This document shows, in pieces, positions 42,307 to 50,174 of a stretch of DNA of 64,000 nt. The notes under the pieces are model-generated. The model did not search any database. It worked only from the letters and a program-made list of their open reading frames with translations, and had not been told where the DNA came from. The first letter of the stretch is position 1. Each line of letters starts with the position of its first letter. The position numbers were made by a program, and so were the translations under genes. Location: the NCBI RefSeq assembly GCF_014196055.1, contig NZ_JACICY010000011.1:25216-89215 (forward strand). Direction: 5' to 3'. The stretch comes from Novosphingobium hassiacum. Its GTDB lineage: Bacteria; Pseudomonadota; Alphaproteobacteria; Sphingomonadales; Sphingomonadaceae.

Positions 42307-43176
42307 TCAGGCTGCGTGCTTGATCTTTTCGACAGCAAGGCTGACGCGGGTCGAGATCGGCTGGAAAGCCTCGCTGACCAGCTTGAGCATCGCTTCGCTG
42401 TTCTTCGAGCTGGCAGCAACGGCCGCGTCGAAGTTCTTGCGCATCAGCGCCGACTGCTTTTCAAAGAATTCGGTCGGCGACTTCACCGCGGCCAGATCCT
42501 TGACGTCGGCGGTCATTGCTTCGACCGAAGACTTGCTGGTTTCGACATAACCCTTGGTCATGTCCTGCAGGCCGGCTGCGAGGATTTTGGTCGATTCGAC
42601 CATTGCCTCGACGTTGCCTTTTGCAAACGAGCCGACGTCACCGAAAGCGGCCTTGGCCTTTTCCTGGGCGTCCTTGAATGCTGCCTGCATCTTTTCGGTG
42701 TATTCGGTGGGGGTGGTAGCCATGGCGAACAGTTCCTTCCTGGTCGTCGGAGCGCTTGCCGTGCCGACGAATGGTTTCACGCTGGGATTAGCTTTCACGG
42801 ACGCAATCTTGGGCCGTGAAATCGCGGTGGAAGGTCGCTTGATCGCTGACTTCACCGCTGGCAGCACGGGCGAAGTCGCTACGGGGAGCTTCTTCGCGGG
42901 GCCTGCCTTGGTCAGGGTCTTTGCCGGGGTTACGGACTTGGTGGTCTTGGCGGGTTTAGGCAGCTTGGCAGCCTTGGACACGACCTCGAGCGCCTTGACC
43001 GAATCAGCCTTCACCTTGGTGGTGCCTGCCGGACGGCCGCGTTTAGGCTTGCTCACTTCAGGAACAACTGCCGCTTCCGGCGCAGCCGCTTCGACGGCCG
43101 GAACCTGCGGGAGTGCTTCGGTCGGTTCCACCTGAGGGGTGGCTTCGGCCAAGCTGTCCTTCACTTCATCAACCAT
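42307..43176 (-). CDS. Phasin family protein with basic N-terminal extension
   Basis: The 289-residue protein (ATG 43176, MVDEVKDSLA) has two parts. Residues 1-150 are low-complexity Ala/Pro/Lys with an AT-hook-like KPKRGRPAG (43-51). Residues about 152-289 are a helical phasin domain (EYTEKMQAAFKDAQEKAKAAF) that coats PHA granules. The tail recalls PhaF/PhaM-type DNA-binding granule proteins, although there the tail is C-terminal. An internal ATG at 42723 with AAGGAA 10 nt upstream could give a 138-residue phasin alone. It is downstream of phaC in the same direction. Confidence 0.85.
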   Translation of the reverse strand: MVDEVKDSLAEATPQVEPTEALPQVPAVEAAAPEAAVVPEVSKPKRGRPAGTTKVKADSVKALEVVSKAAKLPKPAKTTKSVTPAKTLTKAGPAKKLPVATSPVLPAVKSAIKRPSTAISRPKIASVKANPSVKPFVGTASAPTTRKELFAMATTPTEYTEKMQAAFKDAQEKAKAAFGDVGSFAKGNVEAMVESTKILAAGLQDMTKGYVETSKSSVEAMTADVKDLAAVKSPTEFFEKQSALMRKNFDAAVAASSKNSEAMLKLVSEAFQPISTRVSLAVEKIKHAA

Positions 43177-43235
43177 ATTCGCGACTCCTGCTTGCAAGCT
43201 GTCGCCGGTCCAACTCAGACGCGGTTCAATCTTGC

Positions 43236-43290
43236 TGCAGTGCACAAAATAGTGCTGCGGCGCGTTTTGTCAAGAATATTGTGCACTGCA
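43236..43290. promoter_or_regulatory. Perfect 12-bp inverted repeat upstream of the phasin gene (PhaR-site candidate)
   Basis: TGCAGTGCACAA (43236-43247) and TTGTGCACTGCA (43279-43290) are exact reverse complements 31 bp apart, in the phasin promoter region just behind phaC. Each arm holds TGCA-rich sequence like that reported for alphaproteobacterial PhaR, the repressor of phasin genes. The assignment to PhaR is inference, and phaR is not in this window. Confidence 0.5.
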
Positions 43291-43325
43291 CCATTTCCAA
43301 AATGGTCGTAATCCGATGTGTTAGC

Positions 43326-45233
43326 CTAGCGGCTACGGACGTAGCGGCCCGGGGCGTCCTCGATCACCCTATTACCCTTGCCGCCCGGTACGCGCTTGCC
43401 TTTCGAGGCAACCCTGGCGGGAGCCAGCGCGGCGATCCACTTTGCCCAATCGGGCCACCAGCTGCCCTTGGTCTCCGTCGCTCCGCTCACGAATTCCTCC
43501 AGAGTGGCAGGATCGTCGGGATTCAGCCAATACTGGTACTTACCGGCCTCGGGCGGGTTGACGACGCCGGCGATGTGACCGGACCCTGCGAGTACAAAGC
43601 GCCAAGATCCGGACAGGTGCCGGGTCAATTTCCACACGCTGTTCGCTGGCGCAATATGATCCTCGCGCCCGGCCTGGATATAGCAGGGTACCGCAATGCG
43701 GCGCAGGTCTATCGGGGTGCCATCGGCTTCGAGTGCATCGGGGATCACAAGGCGGTTGTCGCGATAGAGATCGCAAAGGTAGGCCTTGTGCCACTTTGAC
43801 GGCAGGTTGGTTGTGTCGCCGTTCCAGTGCAGCAGGTCGAATGCCGGATAGTCCTGCCCGAGCAGGTAGTTGTTGACCACGTAGTTCCAGATAAGATCGG
43901 ACCCCCGCAGCGCATTGAATGTCGCGGCCATGATGCGTCCGTCGAGATAGCCGTCGGTGCTTAACTGATCGAGCATCTTCAACTGGCGGTCGTCGATGAA
44001 ATTACGCAACTCGCCCGCGTCGTCGAAATCAACTTGCGCGGTGAAGAACGTCGCGCTGGCGACCTTGTCGGCCTGTCCGCGTCGCGCCAGAATCGCCAGC
44101 GTTGCCGCAAGCGTCGTGCCCGCGACGCAATAGCCGATCGTGTGTACGGCAGGAACCTTCAGCCGGTCGCGCACGTGGTCGATCGCTTCGATCTGGCTGC
44201 GGATGTAATCGTCCCAAACCACATCGGCCATCGCGGCATCGGCCGACTTCCACGACACGACGAACACCGTCAGCCCTTGCGCGACGGCCCAACGGATGAA
44301 GCTTTTCTGCGGGTTGAGGTCGAGGATGTAGAAGCGGTTGATCCACGGCGGGAAGATCAAGAGCGGTGTGGAAAACACCTCGTCGGTCGTCGGCGTGTAC
44401 TGGATCAACTGGAACAGCGGCGTTTCATGAATGACCTTTCCGGGGGTGACCGCGATGTTGCGGCCAAGCTCGAAAGCCAGCGGATCGGTGTGGGTGAGCT
44501 GGCCCTTGCGCAAGTCCTCGATCAGGTGCTCGGCGCCCTTGACCAGATTCTCGCCCTTGGTTTCCATCGTGCGTTCGATGACGATCGGGTTGGTCAGTGG
44601 GAAGTTGGCGGGCGACAGCGCGTCGGTCAGCATCTTCGTGGCGAAGCGCAGCTGCTCCTTGCGCTCGGGCGAGAGACCCTGCGCCTCATCGGCCATGTGC
44701 TGCAGCTTTTCAGACAGCAGCAGATAGGTCTGGTGGATCAGCGCGAAGGCCGGTTGTTCGTGCCAGCGCTTGTCGGCGAAGCGTCGGTCGGTGCGGGGCA
44801 AGGCCGGGGCGGTGGGTGTGGCGGTTCCGGGAGTGAACTGGCCAAGGACCGAGGTCCACAGCGCCATGCCCTCACTCCAGAGTCTTGCCTGCGTCTCGGC
44901 CTGCGCGATGGGCAATTGGCCTGCCATCGACATGAACGTTTCGGTCCACTTACCTATATCGCCAAAGCGGGCGAGCATCGGTTCGAAATGCCCGGACTGC
45001 TCGGCACTGTAATCGAGCCACATCTTCTGGAGCTTGGCCGCAGACATCGCCCAGTGCTGCAGATCGGCAGGGTCGGGGGCCGCGACGGCGGCTGTGCCGG
45101 CTGGCATCAGTGGCGCGAACATCGCGCGCATCGCTTCGCCCTGCTGGCGGAACAGGTCTTCGAACACGACGGCATCGACGCTCGCCATGTCCGGTTTGCC
45201 AGCCATGTCGGTCTTCCCCGTCTTGTCCGTCAT
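43326..45233 (-). CDS. phaC: Class I poly(3-hydroxyalkanoate) synthase
   Basis: The 635-residue enzyme polymerises hydroxyacyl-CoA. The N-terminal PhaC domain (about 105-280) precedes an alpha/beta-hydrolase core with lipase-like box GYCVAG, nucleophile C369. The catalytic Asp is in the AGREDHIAP region (about 525) and the His in GSGHIAGVVNPP (about 550). The usual PPWINRFYILDL is at about 293-304. ATG 45233 is preceded by AAGGAAC. Phasin follows 80 bp downstream. The first 45 residues (TDKTGKTDMAGKPDMA) are a short variable tail. Confidence 0.95.
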   Translation of the reverse strand: MTDKTGKTDMAGKPDMASVDAVVFEDLFRQQGEAMRAMFAPLMPAGTAAVAAPDPADLQHWAMSAAKLQKMWLDYSAEQSGHFEPMLARFGDIGKWTETFMSMAGQLPIAQAETQARLWSEGMALWTSVLGQFTPGTATPTAPALPRTDRRFADKRWHEQPAFALIHQTYLLLSEKLQHMADEAQGLSPERKEQLRFATKMLTDALSPANFPLTNPIVIERTMETKGENLVKGAEHLIEDLRKGQLTHTDPLAFELGRNIAVTPGKVIHETPLFQLIQYTPTTDEVFSTPLLIFPPWINRFYILDLNPQKSFIRWAVAQGLTVFVVSWKSADAAMADVVWDDYIRSQIEAIDHVRDRLKVPAVHTIGYCVAGTTLAATLAILARRGQADKVASATFFTAQVDFDDAGELRNFIDDRQLKMLDQLSTDGYLDGRIMAATFNALRGSDLIWNYVVNNYLLGQDYPAFDLLHWNGDTTNLPSKWHKAYLCDLYRDNRLVIPDALEADGTPIDLRRIAVPCYIQAGREDHIAPANSVWKLTRHLSGSWRFVLAGSGHIAGVVNPPEAGKYQYWLNPDDPATLEEFVSGATETKGSWWPDWAKWIAALAPARVASKGKRVPGGKGNRVIEDAPGRYVRSR

Positions 45234-45417
45234 GTCTGTTCCTTATGCCCGTGCGACGCAGCGACTATACACCGCCGACGCAAGCTTGTTAGCCCAGACT
45301 TGGCGTTGCAGGGCAATGCGACAATGATGTTTCTACGGGGATGTTTCCACGCGTGACCAATTCGCGTAAGGGCTGCCAAGCGGCGATATTGCCGCCTCAA
45401 TCAACGAGAACCCGCCC

Positions 45418-46617
45418 GTGGACGAAGAATTCTACCGCATGAAGCGCCTGCCGCCCTACGTCATCGCCGAAGTCAATGCGATGCGAGCGGCCGCCCGCGC
45501 CAGCGGCCGGGATATCATCGATCTCGGTATGGGAAATCCCGACCTGCCGCCGCCAGCGCATGTTATCGACAAGCTGTGCGAGGTGGCGCGCAAGCCCGAC
45601 GCGCATGGGTATTCGGCGTCATCCGGCATTCCCGGCATCCGCAAGGCGCAGGCGAACTACTACAGCCGCCGTTTTGCGGTCGATCTGGATCCCGAGACCG
45701 AAGTGGTGATGACGATGGGATCGAAGGAGGGCCTCGCCAGCCTTGCCACGGCGATCACCGCGCCGGGCGATGTGGTGCTGGCGCCCAACCCGAGCTACCC
45801 GATCCACACCTTCGGCTTCATTATTGCAGGCGCGACGATCCGTTCGGTGCCGACCACCCCGGACGAACGCTATTGGGATTCGCTCGAGCGTGCGATGAAG
45901 TACTCGGTGCCGCGCCCGTCGGTGCTGATCGTCAACTATCCGTCGAACCCTACCGCCGAAACGGTGGACCTGGCGTTTTATGAGCGGCTGGTGGCGTGGG
46001 CCAAGGAGAACAAGGTCTGGATCCTGTCCGACCTCGCCTATTCCGAGCTCTATTTCGATGGCAATCCGACGCGATCGATCCTTGAGGTGCCCGGCGCCAA
46101 GGATGTCGCGGTCGAGTTTACCTCGATGTCCAAGACGTTCTCGATGGCGGGCTGGCGCGTCGGCTTTGCCGTCGGCAACCCGCATCTGATCGCGGCACTC
46201 AAGCGGGTGAAGTCCTACCTTGACTACGGTGCGTTCACACCGATCCAGGCGGCGGCCTGCGCTGCGCTCAACGGGCCGCAGGATATCGTCGAGCAGAACC
46301 GGCAGTTGTATCAGAAGCGCCGCGACGTGATGGTCGAGGCGTTCGGGCGCGCCGGGTGGGAAATCCCGAGCCCCAAGGCGTCGATGTTCGCATGGGCACC
46401 GCTTCCGCCTGCGCTAATGCACTTGGGGAGCCTCGAATTCTCCAAGCAGTTGCTGACCCATGCCGAAGTCGCGGTCGCTCCGGGCGTCGGCTATGGCGAG
46501 GATGGCGAGGGCTATGTGCGCATCGCGATGGTCGAGAACGAGCAGCGCCTGCGCCAGGCTGCACGCAACATCAAGCGTTACCTGCAGAGCATGGGCGTCA
46601 ACACGTCTGCTGCCTGA
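45418..46617 (+). CDS. Class I aminotransferase, AlaC/LL-DAP-aminotransferase-like
   Basis: The 399-residue PLP enzyme starts at GTG 45418 (MDEEFYRMKRLPPYV). Key motifs are IIDLGMGNPDLPPP (about 33-46), YSASSGIPGIRKA, NYPSNPTAE (about 176-184), the catalytic Lys in SMSKTFSMAGWRVG (about 238-251), and a late Arg in YVRIAMVENEQRLRQA for carboxylate binding. The sequence resembles AlaC-type transaminases making alanine from pyruvate and glutamate. Some close relatives are annotated as LL-diaminopimelate or methionine aminotransferases, so substrate is not certain. Confidence 0.85.
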   Translation: MDEEFYRMKRLPPYVIAEVNAMRAAARASGRDIIDLGMGNPDLPPPAHVIDKLCEVARKPDAHGYSASSGIPGIRKAQANYYSRRFAVDLDPETEVVMTMGSKEGLASLATAITAPGDVVLAPNPSYPIHTFGFIIAGATIRSVPTTPDERYWDSLERAMKYSVPRPSVLIVNYPSNPTAETVDLAFYERLVAWAKENKVWILSDLAYSELYFDGNPTRSILEVPGAKDVAVEFTSMSKTFSMAGWRVGFAVGNPHLIAALKRVKSYLDYGAFTPIQAAACAALNGPQDIVEQNRQLYQKRRDVMVEAFGRAGWEIPSPKASMFAWAPLPPALMHLGSLEFSKQLLTHAEVAVAPGVGYGEDGEGYVRIAMVENEQRLRQAARNIKRYLQSMGVNTSAA

Positions 46618-46640
46618 CCCCTGATACGTGGCGCTGATCG

Positions 46641-46674
46641 ACGGCCCTTCCTGTTATTATGCGGGAGGGGCCGT
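46641..46674 (+). terminator. Hairpin terminator behind the aminotransferase gene
   Basis: ACGGCCCTTCC (46641-46651) pairs with GGAGGGGCCGT (46664-46674) over 11 bp with one G-U pair, around a 12-nt loop, 24 bp past the stop. Only a weak T tract follows, so termination efficiency is uncertain. Confidence 0.55.
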
Positions 46675-46766
46675 TCGCATTTCAAGGCAGGCGACCATAG
46701 AGGAAGCTGGACCGCGCGGCTGCGCTGCGGCACCATCGCTCTGACAGTCACCAGCGGATCCCGGTC

Positions 46767-47579
46767 ATGAACACTTACCCGATGAACTTTCACGATCGCG
46801 TCACCATCACCCTCGATGGTCATGTCGCGCACGTCCTGCTCGACCGGGCGGACAAGATGAACGCGCTCGACGATGCGATGTTCGAGGCGATCATCGCGGC
46901 CGGGCATCATCTGCACAATGCCAAGGGCGTGCGCTGTGTCGTACTGTCGGGCGCGGGACGATCATTCTGTGCGGGGCTCGACCTGTCGAGCATGGGCAAG
47001 ACCGAGCGTTGGGAGGGCGGTGGCCTGACCGAGCGCACGCATGGCAACGCCAACCGCCCGCAACAGGCGGCCATGGTGTGGCGCAAGCTGCCTATGCCGG
47101 TGATCGCGGCGGTCCATGGGGTGTGCTTCGGGGGCGGGTTGCAGGTCGCCAGCGGTGCCGACATCCGCCTGATCGCCGCCGACGCGCGTCTGGCGGTGAT
47201 GGAGGTCAAGTGGGGTCTGGTGCCCGACATGGCAGGCTATGTTCTGTGGCGCGGCAATGTGCGCGACGATGTGCTGCGCGAACTGACCTACACCCACCGC
47301 GAATTCAGCGGCGAGGAGGCTGTCGCATTCGGCTTTGCGACCCGCACCAGCGCCGATCCACTGGCCGACGCGCTGGCGTTGGCGCACGAAATCGCGGGCA
47401 AGAGCCCGACTGCGGTGCGCGGGGCCAAGTCGCTCTCCAACCGCACGCCCGACATGGACGTCGATGGCGTACTGATGGCCGAATCGATGGCGCAGCATGA
47501 ACTGATGTTCTCACGCAACCAGATGGAGGCTGTGCGCGCCGGGATGGAGCGACGCGCGCCTGAATTTGTCGATCCGTGA
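46767..47579 (+). CDS. Enoyl-CoA hydratase/isomerase family (crotonase) protein
   Basis: The 270-residue protein has the crotonase fold with oxyanion-hole motifs SGAGRSFCAGLDLSSMG (about 65-81) and AAVHGVCFGGGLQVASGADIR region (about 113-133). The position usually holding one catalytic Glu reads within EVKWGLVPDMAG, and Asp/Glu placement there points to an isomerase- or hydrolase-like member rather than classical hydratase. It acts on acyl-CoA in the cytosol. Start ATG 46767 or 46782. It is followed 22 bp later by the RNB gene, probably cotranscribed. Confidence 0.85.
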   Translation: MNTYPMNFHDRVTITLDGHVAHVLLDRADKMNALDDAMFEAIIAAGHHLHNAKGVRCVVLSGAGRSFCAGLDLSSMGKTERWEGGGLTERTHGNANRPQQAAMVWRKLPMPVIAAVHGVCFGGGLQVASGADIRLIAADARLAVMEVKWGLVPDMAGYVLWRGNVRDDVLRELTYTHREFSGEEAVAFGFATRTSADPLADALALAHEIAGKSPTAVRGAKSLSNRTPDMDVDGVLMAESMAQHELMFSRNQMEAVRAGMERRAPEFVDP

Positions 47580-47601
47580 GCGTGCAGGGTAGGGTGCGGC
47601 G

Positions 47602-48987
47602 ATGAAGGCTATTCACGATCCGCACGGCGTGCTCGCACACGGGCTCGCCGCGATCCGTTCCCAGTATCAGGTGCCCGCCGGTTTCCCGCCGCAAGTGCTG
47701 GAGGCGGCGACGCGTGCTGCCGCGCGGCCCTTGATCGATCATGCCGATCGCTCGTCAGTCCCGTTCGTGACGCTTGACCCGGCGACCTCGACCGATCTCG
47801 ATCAGGCGTTCTGGATCGAGCCGTCCGGTGCGGACCTGATCCTGCAATACGCCATCGCCGATGTCGCGTGGTTCGTCGACGACGGCGATGCGATCGATGT
47901 CGAAGCGTGGCGGCGTGGGACGACGATCTATCTCCCCGATGGCAAGGCGGGGCTCTACCCGCCGGTGCTGGCGGAGGGTGCGGCGAGCCTGCTGCCCGGT
48001 GGCCCGCGCCCGGCGGTGATCTTTACCGTGCGCCTGCGTCCCGACGGCGAAGCCACTTTAGACAGCGCCGAGCGCGCGCTGATCCGCAGCCGCGCCAAGC
48101 TGGCTTACGATGCGGTGACCGCTGCCGACCTGCCCCCTGCGTTTGCAGAGTTCGCAGCGCGCATGGACGCAGCCGAAAAGATGCGTGGCGCGGTGCGCGT
48201 CGATCCGCCCGAGCAGGAAGTGGAAGCACTGGGCGACGGGCGCTACGGCCTTGCGTTCCGCCCGCTGCTGCCGTCCGAGCAGCACAACGCCGCGCTCTCG
48301 CTCGCGGCAAACCTTGCGATTGCAGCGGCGCTTCAGCAGGCGGGGACCGGGCTGTTCCGGGTCATGGCCGGGCCGACCGCGAAAGCGATGGCGCGGTTGC
48401 GTTCGACCGCTGCCGGACTGGGGCTAGACTGGCCGCAGAGCGATGATCTCAAGGCCTTCGAACGAACGCTCGATCCGACGAACCCGCACCACGCCGCGTT
48501 CATGCTGGCGGTGCGGAGGGCCGGAAACGGTGCGGGCTATGCGCCATGGATTCCGGGGGTGACGCCTTGGCACGAGGCGATTTCGGCAACCTATGCGCAT
48601 GCGACAGCGCCGCTGCGCAGGCTGGCCGATCGCCATGTGATCCGTGCGACTTTGGCGGTGGCCAATGGCAAGCCGGTGCCGGACGAGGTCGAGGACGCCT
48701 TCCGCCGCCTGCCGGCAGTGATGGCCAAGGCCGATGCCACATCGGGCGTGATCGAACGCGCGGTCATCGACCTTGCCGAGGTGGTCATGCTGCAGGGCCG
48801 CGAGGGCGAGCGATTTGCCGCGTGCGTTACCGACCTCGATGGCGAATCGGCGCGCGTGCAGCTGGTCGATCTGCCGGTAATAACCCGCGTGAAGTTGCCC
48901 GGCGCTGCCCCCGGCGCTCGCGTCGAATTGCGCCTTGATAGCGCCGACACGGCAAGCCGCCGCCTGATATTCGCACCCACAGGCTGA
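47602..48987 (+). CDS. RNB-domain ribonuclease (RNase II/R family), short form
   Basis: The 461-residue protein is almost only the RNB catalytic domain, without N-terminal cold-shock domains and with at most a small C-terminal OB-like tail (about 405-455). The active-site loop reads FVTLDPATSTDLDQAFWI (about 55-72): three of four metal-binding Asp positions are kept, and the fourth is Gln, as in short RNB proteins from actinobacteria. HATAPLRRLADRHV near 333-346 is the conserved substrate channel motif. It should degrade RNA 3' to 5', if active. Confidence 0.85.
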   Translation: MKAIHDPHGVLAHGLAAIRSQYQVPAGFPPQVLEAATRAAARPLIDHADRSSVPFVTLDPATSTDLDQAFWIEPSGADLILQYAIADVAWFVDDGDAIDVEAWRRGTTIYLPDGKAGLYPPVLAEGAASLLPGGPRPAVIFTVRLRPDGEATLDSAERALIRSRAKLAYDAVTAADLPPAFAEFAARMDAAEKMRGAVRVDPPEQEVEALGDGRYGLAFRPLLPSEQHNAALSLAANLAIAAALQQAGTGLFRVMAGPTAKAMARLRSTAAGLGLDWPQSDDLKAFERTLDPTNPHHAAFMLAVRRAGNGAGYAPWIPGVTPWHEAISATYAHATAPLRRLADRHVIRATLAVANGKPVPDEVEDAFRRLPAVMAKADATSGVIERAVIDLAEVVMLQGREGERFAACVTDLDGESARVQLVDLPVITRVKLPGAAPGARVELRLDSADTASRRLIFAPTG

Positions 48988-49070
48988 ATTCCCGCCGACC
49001 GTCTCAAGAACCCTTGCGGCACAGTCATGTTCGGGCTAACCGCCTCGAACCACGCAGCACCTGCGATCGA

Positions 49071-49144
49071 GGCCCGATGGCGGAGTGGTTACGCACCGGA
49101 TTGCAAATCCGTTTACGCCGGTTCGATTCCGGCTCGGGCCTCCA
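49071..49144 (+). tRNA. tRNA-Cys (anticodon GCA)
   Basis: The acceptor arms GGCCCGA (49071-49077) and TCGGGCC (49134-49140) pair fully. The anticodon loop TTGCAAA (anticodon GCA) sits between CCGGA and TCCG stems. The T arm is GCCGG-TTCGATT-CCGGC. Discriminator base T, as expected for cysteine, is followed by encoded CCA at 49142-49144. Confidence 0.96.
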
Positions 49145-49595
49145 TTACACCGTTCGCTGACGTCCGAATACGTTCGCTAAACGGCTGTTTTCTGCGGGTT
49201 TTTATGATAAAATCGACCGTGAGGGTCCGGGTTTTGCCACCCCTATCCGGCCTATTTGATGCGCGATGGCCTCTATCTCATGGTTGAGCAGGCGAAGCTC
49301 GGCAAGATCGCCAAGTCGATTGCCCCCACGAACGCCTTCCGGTCGGTCGCGCAGGAACGGCTCGAAAAGATCAAGAACGATTTACTCATGGCGGCCAAAC
49401 CCTGCGCGTATTTGCTCACGGCTGGGTGCGGCCCTGCTTCGCCGGATTTGTTGCCAGCGTGGGACGAGCTCGCCCGATAGGGAGCAACTTCAACCGTGCC
49501 CTTAAGCGGTAGAAATGCCCTTCGAGGCAAAAGGGAGCTCATAAAACTCACAATTGCCTTGAATCTCCCTTGAGCGCCGCGCACTACGCAGCGCG
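49145..49595. other. 451-bp stretch between tRNA-Cys and nasT, no confident gene
   Basis: Apart from the doubtful small frame at 49256-49480 I see no gene here. Base composition is more mixed and AT-richer than the surroundings (for example around 49185-49215 and 49540-49565). The final 100 bp must contain the nasT promoter, but I cannot point to a confident sigma-70 or sigma-54 site. Confidence 0.5.
49256..49480 (+). CDS. Unrecognised small ORF, possibly relic of an integrated element
   Basis: The 74-residue frame (MRDGLYLMVEQAKLGKIAKS) begins 112 bp past the tRNA-Cys. Its first residues, DGLYLMV, resemble the start of DUF4102-type integrases (compare DGLYLLV in the integrase at 7237-8490), but the rest does not continue that family. 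The local DNA is less GC-rich than nearby genes. It could be decayed integrase sequence left in the tRNA attachment site, or chance coding. No ribosome-binding site stands out. Confidence 0.25.
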   Translation: MMRDGLYLMVEQAKLGKIAKSIAPTNAFRSVAQERLEKIKNDLLMAAKPCAYLLTAGCGPASPDLLPAWDELAR

Positions 49596-50174
49596 ATGCG
49601 GATTGCGATCGTCGATGAAAGCGCCACCCGCGCGGCGGTGATCCGCGAAGGGCTCGCCACGTTGGAAGATTGTGAGATCTTCGTGGTGACCGAACGGCGC
49701 GGCCTCGTCGCCCGCATCGGCGAGATCGCGCCCGACATCGTGCTGATGGATCTCGGAAACCCCTCGCGCGATGTGCTGGAGGAATACTTCGCCGTCAGCC
49801 GCGTGCTGGGTCGCCCGATCGCGATGTTCGTCGATGAAAGCGACGCTGAATCAATCGCCGCCTCGGTCGATGCAGGCGTCTCGTCCTATGTCGTCGATGG
49901 CCTTGCTCCGCACCGCATCCGCTCGATCCTCGATCTTGCCGTGCGCCGCTTCCACGCCTTTGCCCGGCTCCAGTCGGACCTTGCCGAGGCCAAGGGCAAA
50001 CTGGCCGACCGTGAAGTCGTCGACAAGGCCAAGCGGATATTGATGGACAGCCGCGGCTTCACCGAACCGCAGGCCTATACCGAACTGCGCAAGACGGCGA
50101 TGAATCAGGGCAAGCGCATTGCCGACATCGCCGAGGCGGTCGTCACCGCACACCAATTGATGGGAGGGAAGTGA
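49596..50174 (+). CDS. nasT: ANTAR-domain antiterminator NasT
   Basis: The 192-residue regulator has a receiver-like domain (about 1-120; IVDESATR at the N-terminus, Asp in LMDLGNPS) and a C-terminal ANTAR RNA-binding domain (about 128-188, DKAKRILMDSRGFTEPQAYTEL region). NasT binds two-hairpin leader RNAs and prevents termination when nitrate or nitrite is present. Two matching leaders are in this window, at nrtA and nirB. It overlaps nasS and forms the classical NasS-NasT pair. Confidence 0.95.
   Translation: MRIAIVDESATRAAVIREGLATLEDCEIFVVTERRGLVARIGEIAPDIVLMDLGNPSRDVLEEYFAVSRVLGRPIAMFVDESDAESIAASVDAGVSSYVVDGLAPHRIRSILDLAVRRFHAFARLQSDLAEAKGKLADREVVDKAKRILMDSRGFTEPQAYTELRKTAMNQGKRIADIAEAVVTAHQLMGGK

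Noticed and set aside
44034..45356. Open frame of 440 codons opposite phaC
   Set aside because: Antisense of a clear PHA synthase and without any recognisable motif.
49071..49144. tRNA-Cys as the attachment site of the 1-8690 element
   Set aside because: It is 40 kb away with chromosomal genes in between and no shared core was seen near the integrase.
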